Translations under genes and position numbers: made by a program | The notes under the pieces: generated by a model | What the model saw: only the letters and a program-made list of their open reading frames with translations | Database searches by the model: none | What the model was told of the DNA's origin: nothing | NCBI GenBank assembly: GCA_038058335.1 | Contig: JBBUBI010000010.1 | Location: 1-12,372, forward strand | Direction: 5' to 3' | DNA length: 12,372 bases | Source of the DNA: JBBTVO01 sp038058335 | Lineage (GTDB): Bacteria > Patescibacteriota > Microgenomatia > Levybacterales > UBA12049 | In this document: piece by piece, positions 6,777 through 12,356 of the stretch | Position numbering within the stretch: the stretch's first letter is position 1 | Layout of the letters: the number at the start of each line of letters is the position of its first letter

Positions 6777-6830
6777 TTATTCCATCGTAGTTCCCTCACC
6801 TGAAATAAAAGACACCCATCTTTCAGTCAT
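6777..6830 (-). CDS. Possible 17-aa leaderless small ORF
   Basis: An ORF of 17 codons (MTERWVSFISGEGTTME) starts 10 nt after a perfect extended -10 box (6841-6849). A two-codon ORF (ATG AAA TGA) begins 5 nt after the same box, and its stop overlaps this ATG as ATGA, an arrangement suited to translational coupling. It lies between the 3' ends of the C39-TPR gene and the 127-aa orphan. It may instead be a non-coding or decayed remnant transcribed towards the C39-TPR gene's 3' end. Confidence 0.2.
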   Translation of the reverse strand: MTERWVSFISGEGTTME

Positions 6831-6840
6831 TTCATTCCGG

Positions 6841-6849
6841 ATTATAACA
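6841..6849 (-). promoter_or_regulatory. Orphan extended -10 promoter in a 3' intergenic gap
   Basis: The minus strand reads TGTTATAAT, identical to the boxes of the bisphosphatase and VIT-like genes. It lies about 30 nt after the stop of the 127-aa orphan and has no sizeable gene in front of it. Transcription from here would run antisense to the end of the C39-TPR gene. Confidence 0.4.
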
Positions 6850-6879
6850 AAATTGCAAAATTAAATTCACTAAGTAGAC

Positions 6880-7263
6880 CTAAACAGCGACAATATCATC
6901 CATGCGAGGAGGATTATAGTCCATGCCTTCATCGTCTTTTCTAGAATGAAATATGACAATCCCTCTACGTCTGTCTCTAGCCAAAATAGAAACGAACTGA
7001 AGACCTGAGAAGCTAATAGGTTCTTCCAAGTTTAATTTTTTACCTTTTGAATCTTCATCATCTTCAGAAAGCATTGCCACAACACCTTGAGAATTCTTAA
7101 ACCAAATCGTACCTTTTACGTCATCTGTATCACAAACTGCGAGAATTTTTGCAGGTTCTATGAAATCAATTTCGCCTACTTTTCCTTTCTCAATCAACTC
7201 AGAGTGTGCCAATTCTTTTTGCTTTTTCTGGATTATTCGATAACAATATGCCTCAACTCCCAT
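6880..7263 (-). CDS. Hypothetical protein, 127 aa, DYNPP motif
   Basis: A soluble protein without membrane segments. It has a Lys-rich N-terminal helix (IIQKKQKELAHSELIEKGK, about 10-28), likely beta-rich middle strands (GTIWFKNSQGVVAM, 51-64), a very acidic loop (SEDDEDSKGKK, 66-76) and a basic strand (ARDRRRGIVIF, 95-105). The end contains MDYNPPRMDD (114-123). The strand region and the DYNPP motif recur at nearly the same spacing in the 191-aa protein at 10549-11124, so the two may be distant paralogues. I recognise no named family. The start is supported by TATAAT 12 nt upstream; no Shine-Dalgarno sequence is seen. Confidence 0.65.
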   Translation of the reverse strand: MGVEAYCYRIIQKKQKELAHSELIEKGKVGEIDFIEPAKILAVCDTDDVKGTIWFKNSQGVVAMLSEDDEDSKGKKLNLEEPISFSGLQFVSILARDRRRGIVIFHSRKDDEGMDYNPPRMDDIVAV

Positions 7264-7275
7264 AAATTAAATCAA

Positions 7276-7281
7276 ATTATA
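7276..7281 (-). promoter_or_regulatory. -10 box of the 127-aa orphan
   Basis: TATAAT on the minus strand lies 12 nt before the ATG at 7263, without the extended TG. The surroundings are very AT-rich, so a chance match is possible. The implied leader is about 4-6 nt. Confidence 0.4.
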
Positions 7282-7306
7282 TAATTTAAGTAGATTATTT
7301 TCAAAT

Positions 7307-8251
7307 TCACTTTTCAAAATACTCAAAAACATTTTTTGAAAGCTGCGCGATCCGCTCCTCTGCACCTTTTGGCAAATTACTCTTGGACATTACTACAATA
7401 ATGTAATCTCCCTTTGGTGAATAAACAATTCCCGCGTCGTGAGTTGCTAAACCAAGTTCTCCAGTTTTATGGGCGATCACAGTTTTCTCAGGCAGAAGTT
7501 TTGGCAATTTATTATTTAATTTTTGCGCTTTCAGAAGTGAGATCATTTTTGAAGTTGTATCAGATGGCGCAAGCTGTCCTCCGTAGAGCCTTTCAAAGAA
7601 AAGCGCGATATCATATGCTGTTGTAGTCGGTAAGGTTTCTGCACCACCAAGCTTAGATTCTGCAAAACCCTTTGTATCCATGTACGATGTCACTTTTGAT
7701 AATCTCAGTTTCCATGCAAGAAGAAGTGCTGAGTAATTATCAGAAATCGTAATCATTCGCTCAAGCGCTGTCTTAACCGGTAGACTAATCTTCCCTTCAG
7801 CAAGCTCTGCTGATTCGGTTGCCAAATTGAATTTCTCATTGAGAATCGAAATTTCCTCGGACAAAACAGTATCTTCTTTCCATATTCCTGACTCTAGCTG
7901 TTCATAGACTGCTCCCATTACCCAAAGCTTATAGAGACTCCCCGCGTCAAATTCTTTATGCTCGTTGATTGAGAAATTTTCATTGGTTTTCAAATTGTAA
8001 ACCACAACTGCATAATCGCCTTTCGCATCTTTCAAGGATTCTTCAACGACGCTCCGCAGCTGCGAATCAGTCACTCCTTTTGTATCTCGAGCTGGAATTT
8101 CTGAGCGGAGAGCAGAGGAGGAGATTGGGGAAATAAGTGAATGTTCCTGTTTTCGCATGAGGACAAAAATAACCACTGTAACGAAAAACATGAGAGAGAC
8201 AAGTCTTATGAATCGTATGAATTTACCTCGAGCAAGTCGATCTCTTCTCAT
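7307..8251 (-). CDS. Membrane-anchored serine hydrolase, class A beta-lactamase fold
   Basis: A 314-residue protein with a basic cytoplasmic N-terminus, one membrane segment (about 16-32), a Ser/Pro/Arg linker and a penicillin-interacting domain. All three core motifs are present: Ser105-x-x-Lys108 (GSLYK), Ser170-Asp-Asn (ISDN) and Lys262-Thr-Gly (AHKTGE). The domain layout resembles Beta-lactamase2/PenP proteins. However, the omega-loop region between SDN and KTG (about 196-212, AESKLGGAETLPTTT) lacks the ExxLN pattern that supplies the deacylating Glu in true class A beta-lactamases. I therefore favour a peptidoglycan-acting or other serine hydrolase over antibiotic resistance. Like the L,D-transpeptidase nearby, it would act outside the membrane. 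Confidence 0.8.
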   Translation of the reverse strand: MRRDRLARGKFIRFIRLVSLMFFVTVVIFVLMRKQEHSLISPISSSALRSEIPARDTKGVTDSQLRSVVEESLKDAKGDYAVVVYNLKTNENFSINEHKEFDAGSLYKLWVMGAVYEQLESGIWKEDTVLSEEISILNEKFNLATESAELAEGKISLPVKTALERMITISDNYSALLLAWKLRLSKVTSYMDTKGFAESKLGGAETLPTTTAYDIALFFERLYGGQLAPSDTTSKMISLLKAQKLNNKLPKLLPEKTVIAHKTGELGLATHDAGIVYSPKGDYIIVVMSKSNLPKGAEERIAQLSKNVFEYFEK

Positions 8252-8284
8252 TTAAATAACTATCTGATGAATTAAAGCAGTACA

Positions 8285-8293
8285 ATTGTAGCA
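8285..8293 (-). promoter_or_regulatory. Candidate extended -10 box for the serine hydrolase
   Basis: TGCTACAAT lies 33 nt before the ATG at 8251. A second candidate, TGCTTTAAT (8271-8279), lies 19 nt before it. Either gives a short leader rather than a leaderless mRNA, and no clear Shine-Dalgarno sequence is seen. Confidence 0.4.
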
Positions 8294-8343
8294 GACCGAA
8301 ATCACGATCCGCGAACAATAATCAAGCAAGAATAGCAAGAATT

Positions 8344-8802
8344 CTATTCTACGATTAATTTTCCTTTCATTCCCATTGCTCTGTGATTACCAACTGAACA
8401 ATAGTATTCAAAACTCCCTGCTTCATCGGCGGTAAACTCCACCACCTCTTCTTCTCCGGGATTAAGGACGGCAGTTTTTGCTCCATCAAATTCATCAATT
8501 ACGAAATCGTGAGTACCTGCTGTGCTTTTAAAAGTAATTTTTACTTTATCGCCTTTCTTAACCTTAATTTCCTTGATATCATACTTGAAAGGACTTCCTG
8601 ATACTGTGAATTCCTTTACTTCGGTTGCCTCTGCAGAGCCTGTTGAGCTTGGGTCTTCTGTTATTGCCTCAGTTGGGATTACGGTAACTTGAGTTTGAGT
8701 ATCTGTCACATTTTGACTTGAAGGTGACGTCTTCAAGAGCATCGCTGCCCCGACTACCAAAACCGCTACAACTATTATTCCTATTAACAAATTTCTATTC
8801 AT
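8344..8802 (-). CDS. Exported or membrane-anchored blue-copper (cupredoxin) protein
   Basis: A 152-residue protein with an N-terminal signal anchor (about 4-23), a Thr/Ser/Glu-rich spacer (25-62) and a plastocyanin-like cupredoxin domain (about 63-152). The type 1 copper ligands are visible: His98 in GTHDF, then Cys135, His140 and Met145 in EYYCSVGNHRAMGMKG. Such proteins carry one electron between redox partners outside the cytoplasmic membrane, and no partner oxidase is in the window. A Shine-Dalgarno sequence lies 8 nt upstream. The start overlaps the stop of a 42-codon small ORF by 8 bases, so the two may be one translationally coupled unit. Confidence 0.88.
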   Translation of the reverse strand: MNRNLLIGIIVVAVLVVGAAMLLKTSPSSQNVTDTQTQVTVIPTEAITEDPSSTGSAEATEVKEFTVSGSPFKYDIKEIKVKKGDKVKITFKSTAGTHDFVIDEFDGAKTAVLNPGEEEVVEFTADEAGSFEYYCSVGNHRAMGMKGKLIVE

Positions 8803-8923
8803 TTATTTCACCCCCCTTCATATTTAAATTAAATATAAAATATGCAAATAAAAAATCATGACAAGCCATTAAGGAGAGCAGTACTGCTGGAATTCCAAAT
8901 ATAGGAAGTCTGCTTCTAAGCAT
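8795..8923 (-). CDS. Candidate 42-aa hydrophobic small protein or leader peptide
   Basis: A 43-codon ORF starts with ATG at 8923 and ends with TAG at 8795, overlapping the cupredoxin start (8802) by 8 bases. The product begins MLRSRLPIFG, is hydrophobic from about residue 8 to 33 with LMACHDF at 18-24, and ends in the polar MKGGEINE. Two Arg residues before the hydrophobic part fit a small single-span membrane protein. A TATAAT box ends 11 nt upstream of the ATG, the same spacing as for the orphan at 10549-11124. The Cys-His pair and Met residues could bind metal next to a copper protein, but that is speculation. It may instead be a leader whose translation controls the cupredoxin. Confidence 0.4.
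   Translation of the reverse strand: MLRSRLPIFGIPAVLLSLMACHDFLFAYFIFNLNMKGGEINE
8808..8816 (-). promoter_or_regulatory. Shine-Dalgarno site of the cupredoxin gene
   Basis: The minus strand reads GGGGGGTGA, one base from the GGAGGTGA ideal, 8 nt before the ATG at 8802. It lies inside the last codons of the 42-codon small ORF. Confidence 0.7.
8877..8888. repeat. 12-bp perfect palindrome AGCAGTACTGCT
   Basis: A perfect 12-bp inverted repeat lies between the promoter and the cupredoxin gene, inside the 42-codon ORF. It has the size of a dimeric repressor half-site pair, but no second copy is seen and it may be chance. Confidence 0.25.
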
Positions 8924-8934
8924 ACGGAGTTATC

Positions 8935-8940
8935 ATTATA
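8935..8940 (-). promoter_or_regulatory. -10 box upstream of the small ORF and cupredoxin
   Basis: TATAAT on the minus strand, preceded by CGT rather than TGn. It lies 11 nt before the small ORF and about 130 nt before the cupredoxin ATG, and could make one mRNA for both. Confidence 0.4.
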
Positions 8941-8986
8941 ACGCATTTTTTAAATCAAGAAAAGCTCTCGAGGAAACTACAAAAAT

Positions 8987-10390
8987 TTAAATTTTCTTAA
9001 CTATTGTTCTTCCGCCTTTTTGATCTTCAATTTCGTATCCTTTTTTTATTATCTTTCGTCTCCATTGATCTGCCAGAAGATATCTTTTTTGCTTGCGCAG
9101 TGCATTTCTTTCTTCCATCAGTTTTATAATTTCACCTGGAATTTTCTCTTCTTTTTTATTCGCAAGAAAATCCTGTGCCATATGCAGATCAAGTCCCAAG
9201 ATCTCATCAAATCTCAAAAGACTTGCTTTCTTATTTGGCAAAGTGTAATTATCGGATTTTATCATCTCCCACATAATTCCAAGAGCCTTAGGCATATTTA
9301 GATCATCACTCAGAGCTTTGTAAAACTTATTTTCAAATTCCTCTGCTTCACCCTTGGGCACTCCTTTTTGGACAATAAACTCTCTTAATTTATTAAGCGC
9401 AGTCTGTGCACCTTGCAGTGCATCAATTGTAAAATTCATTTTATTTTTGTAATGCGTCATAAATGTCAGATATCGAAATGCCAATGGTTCGAAGTCTTTT
9501 TTCGCAAGTTCGGCAATTGTATAAATATTCCCTTTTGACCTGGACATTTTCTCTTCATCAATTAGGAGAAATCCTGAGTGCATCCAATAATTTGCAAATC
9601 TTGCGCCGGTCGCTCCTTCACTTTGCGCGATCTCATCTTCATGATGCGGGAAAATTAAATCCTCTCCCCCGGTATGAATATCAAAACTATCTCCCAAATA
9701 TTTAATGCTCATTGCACTGCACTCTATGTGCCAGCCCGGAAATCCCTCTCCCCACGGACTTTCCCATTTCATGAGCCTATCTTTCTCAGCTTTTTTCCAA
9801 AGTGCAAAATCCGCACTGTCCTTCTTATCAGTCTCTACAGAAACTCTTACTGCTTTCAGGAGCTGATCCATTTTATCCAAGGTATTACCGGATAATTTTC
9901 CGTAGTTTTTAAATTTCTTTACATCAAAATATACATTTCCATCTGCTTCGTATGCTAAACCTTTATCCAGTAAAATTTTGATGATCGCGATCATTTCTTT
10001 TATATGATCTGAGGCTTTGGGATAATGCGTCGCAGGTAAAATATTTAATTTTTTCTCATCTTCAAAATATAATTTTGTAAAATGCTCTGAAATTTCCTGT
10101 GGTGTTTTTCCTTCTGCAATTGCTTCAGCGACAATCGGATCGACTTGCTCGTCATCCTCTCCAGCGCGTCTCATATGTCCGACATCGGTAATGTTTTTAA
10201 TATGAACTACACGATAGCCATTGTGGATCAAAACTCTCCTGAGAAGATCAGCACCGATATAGGTACGGAAATTCCCGATATGAACTTCGCGGTAAACAGT
10301 CGGACCACAAGTATAAATCCCGACTTCATCTTTCTTAATCGGCTTAAATACTTCAATCTTGCGGGTTAATGTATTATAGATTTTAAGCAT
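8987..10390 (-). CDS. cysS: Cysteine--tRNA ligase
   Basis: This class I aminoacyl-tRNA synthetase charges tRNA-Cys with cysteine in the cytoplasm. The 467 residues match the normal length. The N-terminal YTCGPTVYREVHIGNFR (26-42) holds zinc ligand Cys28 and the HIGN form of the HIGH motif. The other zinc ligands are Cys224 in WHIECSAM, and His249 and Glu253 in FPHHEDE. Glycine-rich STGGEDL-type sequence appears as HTGGEDL (239-245). The KMSKS loop is KMSRS (281-285) followed by KGN. A C-terminal helical, Lys-rich region (about 330-467) is the tRNA-binding part. The ATG start is standard for the family (MLKIYNTLTRK). No Shine-Dalgarno site and no sharp promoter can be picked in the very AT-rich upstream DNA. 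Confidence 0.96.
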   Translation of the reverse strand: MLKIYNTLTRKIEVFKPIKKDEVGIYTCGPTVYREVHIGNFRTYIGADLLRRVLIHNGYRVVHIKNITDVGHMRRAGEDDEQVDPIVAEAIAEGKTPQEISEHFTKLYFEDEKKLNILPATHYPKASDHIKEMIAIIKILLDKGLAYEADGNVYFDVKKFKNYGKLSGNTLDKMDQLLKAVRVSVETDKKDSADFALWKKAEKDRLMKWESPWGEGFPGWHIECSAMSIKYLGDSFDIHTGGEDLIFPHHEDEIAQSEGATGARFANYWMHSGFLLIDEEKMSRSKGNIYTIAELAKKDFEPLAFRYLTFMTHYKNKMNFTIDALQGAQTALNKLREFIVQKGVPKGEAEEFENKFYKALSDDLNMPKALGIMWEMIKSDNYTLPNKKASLLRFDEILGLDLHMAQDFLANKKEEKIPGEIIKLMEERNALRKQKRYLLADQWRRKIIKKGYEIEDQKGGRTIVKKI

Positions 10391-10449
10391 AATTTTAAAT
10401 TTGAAATTTTAATTCAATGTCTTAATATCTAAATTTTAAAACTTTTGAA

Positions 10450-10537
10450 ATTGGGATTTGATTAGAAATTAAGAATTAGAAATTAGAAATTCAAATTGTT
10501 ATCTGAAGCTTAACACAGCCGAGGCTGATTGTAAATA
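10450..10537. repeat. 88-bp direct repeat, copy 1
   Basis: This copy matches 11253-11340 at 87 of 88 positions; the only difference is T at 10529 against A at 11332. It has two parts: degenerate heptamers of TTAGAAA type (about 10462-10497), and a segment with an inverted repeat (TGTTA/TAACA) and a near-palindrome CAGCC-GA-GGCTG. It begins 11 nt beyond the stop codon of the 191-aa orphan and fills most of the cysS upstream gap. The rest of the gap (10391-10449) is AT-rich DNA in which I see nothing certain. Confidence 0.95.
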
Positions 10538-10548
10538 TTAATGAAGAT

Positions 10549-11124
10549 TTATTTCTCCTTCGAGAGATTCTCGTCTGCAGGATTCCATGGCATTTTGTGA
10601 GGGAATTCTCTAATCGCATCTATAATTTCCATCACAAAAGCAGCTCTGGTTGAAGAAGAGAGTAGCTGAAATCTTCCAAGAAATTCCTTTGTCTTATCGA
10701 ATTCTTCTGGATAGAGAGGAGGATTGTAGTCTTCGGACACATGATGCTCTCCTCCAGATTTAACTATGGCAAAAGGCTTAAACTGATCACTACCATTAAG
10801 CATCATAAGTCTCACTCCATGTATGTTGGGTTCATGATATTTATGCGTTCTGTGATCGTTCTCCCATCTTACTGAAATGTCTACATGCCTACCTGAAGAG
10901 TAATTAATATAAGTTATTTTCTTCACCTTTGTCTCGCCCGTAACACTATGACCTGCAAGTTTTATAATGCGTTTTGTTTGAGGGGGAACGTTTTCGTTCT
11001 CAACAGTAGCCAATCCTGATACAGGCTCCGATCCATCATATATAAGAACTGGGAGAGATTTTAAGCGAGCATATAATTGTGCCCATTCACTAGGTCTTGT
11101 CCCATTTTCCAAATTCTGCGTCAT
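10549..11124 (-). CDS. Hypothetical protein, 191 aa, DYNPP motif
   Basis: A soluble protein of unknown family. Residues 65-90 look beta-rich (TKVKKITYINYSSGRHVDIS), followed by a His-rich stretch (NDHRTHKYHEPNIHG, 89-103), a second strand region (GVRLMML, 103-109) and EDYNPPLYPEEF (131-142). The C-terminal part (143-191) is helical and ends in charged residues. Similarity to the 127-aa orphan at 6880-7263 covers the ITYINYSSG strand, the GVRL strand and the DYNPP motif, in the same order and spacing. The many His residues could bind metal, but no known site pattern fits. The gene lies between the two 88-bp repeats. Its start is supported by TATAAT 11 nt upstream, with no Shine-Dalgarno sequence. 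Confidence 0.65.
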   Translation of the reverse strand: MTQNLENGTRPSEWAQLYARLKSLPVLIYDGSEPVSGLATVENENVPPQTKRIIKLAGHSVTGETKVKKITYINYSSGRHVDISVRWENDHRTHKYHEPNIHGVRLMMLNGSDQFKPFAIVKSGGEHHVSEDYNPPLYPEEFDKTKEFLGRFQLLSSSTRAAFVMEIIDAIREFPHKMPWNPADENLSKEK

Positions 11125-11135
11125 AGCTTTGAAGC

Positions 11136-11141
11136 ATTATA
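11136..11141 (-). promoter_or_regulatory. -10 box of the 191-aa orphan
   Basis: TATAAT on the minus strand lies 11 nt before the ATG at 11124, so the leader is about 3-5 nt. The sequence is nearly symmetric: a plus-strand TATAAT (11138-11143) overlaps it. Confidence 0.45.
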
Positions 11142-11252
11142 ATATAACTTAATGTTGCTATCAATGGCTATTCGTTTTATGAAAGTTAATTATCGAATGG
11201 GTTGAAGTTTTTGCTTGAGAAAACACTCTATATTATTTTTTTAGATTTGAGG

Positions 11253-11340
11253 ATTGGGATTTGATTAGAAATTAAGAATTAGAAATTAGAAATTCAAATT
11301 GTTATCTGAAGCTTAACACAGCCGAGGCTGAATGTAAATA
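11253..11340. repeat. 88-bp direct repeat, copy 2
   Basis: The second copy starts 10 nt beyond the stop codon of the sigma factor gene, almost the same position relative to its gene as copy 1. The offset between copies is 803 bp, and homology stops sharply at both ends. The rest of this gap (11142-11252) is AT-rich and holds only a 17-codon plus-strand ORF that I do not accept. Confidence 0.95.
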
Positions 11341-11350
11341 ATTTTTCCTT

Positions 11351-12277
11351 CTAAGTATGTTCGGCTACTTTAGAGGAAGAGGAGTCATTGTGTCTTACCA
11401 ACCATGGCTTTGCTCCCAAAAGTTCTCTTAATCTAATAATAGCTTTATGCTGTATCACTTTCACATTCACTTTACCCTTACCCATAGCTTCCGCAGTTTC
11501 TTTCACATTCAAACCAGATATAAATCTTAATTCCATTACTTTTCTCTGGAACTTTGATAATTTTCGTATTGCTTCCCTAGCTCTTTCAAGCTCTGAGTTA
11601 ATTTCAACTTCTTCTTCAACATCATGATTACTTGCAAGGCTTTCGGGAATTTCCTTATCAGTCATATTCCTCCACCTTGTGGTTTCTTTTCGTCTGTAGC
11701 TTATAACACAGTTATGAGCAATCCTGAAAATCCAAGCGGTAAAAGGAGTCTCTGGTCTTTCTTGATATTTATCCAAATGCAGGAGGGAGTTTTCAAAAAC
11801 GTCCTGAGTTAAGTCTTCTGCAAGTTCAGTGCTACCTGTTCTGGCTAGCACATATCTGTAAACTTTTGGGAATAATTGTTGATATATTTCCGTCAAAGCC
11901 TCCCCATCTCCTTCCTTTGCTCTATTTACGATCTCACTTGAAATACTTGGCGGGGATTTCATTGCTCCATTTTCCGCAATGCTACTTTCAGCTTCCCCAA
12001 AACTACCATCTGATAAAAATTGGTCTTGAATTTCACCAAATTTTTCCCAAATCACAACTTGAGAATTTAATATATCTGGTGGATTTCCTTCAGGGAATAT
12101 GATATCTTCTGCCCATAACGCGGGCCCATCGGCTGTTTTTGTTATTTCAGATAATGCCACTGCAGGGCTTATTTCTTTCTGAAGAGCGTTCTTTAACTCT
12201 GGTCTGTTGCCATTGCCGTTTTTGTGGGCGGGTTTTGTTTTGGAAATTCCGGGGACAGGTCTTTCAATAAAAACCAT
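11351..12277 (-). CDS. ECF-type RNA polymerase sigma factor with long N-terminal extension
   Basis: The C-terminal ~190 residues form a sigma-70 family factor that would direct RNA polymerase to specific promoters. Region 2 covers about residues 117-200, with LAEDLTQDVFENSLLHL (152-168) and the -10-binding helix TPFTAWIFRIAHNCVISYRR (177-196). Region 4 covers about 230-289, with the helix-turn-helix SGLNVKETAEAMGKGKVNVK (254-273). There is no sigma region 3, as expected for ECF factors. Residues 1-115 are an extra, acidic, low-complexity-like extension absent from ordinary ECF factors of about 180 residues. An internal Met106 would give a standard-sized protein, but the promoter at 12284-12312 fits the start at 12277. 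No anti-sigma gene is visible. Confidence 0.88.
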   Translation of the reverse strand: MVFIERPVPGISKTKPAHKNGNGNRPELKNALQKEISPAVALSEITKTADGPALWAEDIIFPEGNPPDILNSQVVIWEKFGEIQDQFLSDGSFGEAESSIAENGAMKSPPSISSEIVNRAKEGDGEALTEIYQQLFPKVYRYVLARTGSTELAEDLTQDVFENSLLHLDKYQERPETPFTAWIFRIAHNCVISYRRKETTRWRNMTDKEIPESLASNHDVEEEVEINSELERAREAIRKLSKFQRKVMELRFISGLNVKETAEAMGKGKVNVKVIQHKAIIRLRELLGAKPWLVRHNDSSSSKVAEHT

Positions 12278-12283
12278 ATTTGG

Positions 12284-12312
12284 ATTATCTCTCTAAGAAA
12301 TTAAATTTTCAA
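12284..12312 (-). promoter_or_regulatory. Promoter of the sigma factor gene
   Basis: On the minus strand, TTGAAA (12307-12312), a 17-bp spacer and GATAAT (12284-12289) form a classical -35/-10 promoter ending 6 nt before the ATG at 12277. It is the only strong promoter here with a good -35 box and no TGn, so it may be used in a different regime. Confidence 0.6.
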
Positions 12313-12329
12313 TAGTCTAAAATAAACCT

Positions 12330-12350
12330 CCGAGGACTAAGAGTCCTCGG
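12330..12350. terminator. GC-rich hairpin, probable terminator or palindromic repeat
   Basis: The arms CCGAGGACT and AGTCCTCGG pair perfectly around AAG. The minus strand continues with GGTTTATTTT, so it could end transcription of a gene beyond the right edge; the plus strand continues with TTT. It is the counterpart of the palindrome at 11-31. Confidence 0.55.
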
Positions 12351-12356
12351 TTTCTC

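Noticed and set aside
10450..10537. Integron attC site within the 88-bp repeat
   Set aside because: GCTTAAC fits RYYYAAC, but there is no GTTRRRY partner at the right spacing and no integrase in the window.
11138..11205. Plus-strand 17-codon ORF (MLLSMAIRFMKVNYRMG) 8 nt after a TATAAT
   Set aside because: The TATAAT is the overlapping, nearly symmetric sequence of the minus-strand box for the 191-aa orphan, lacks the TGn extension, and the area is AT-rich enough for chance matches.
10450..11340. CRISPR array
   Set aside because: Only two copies, 803 bp apart with a gene between them, and no cas genes; the internal heptamers are too short and degenerate.
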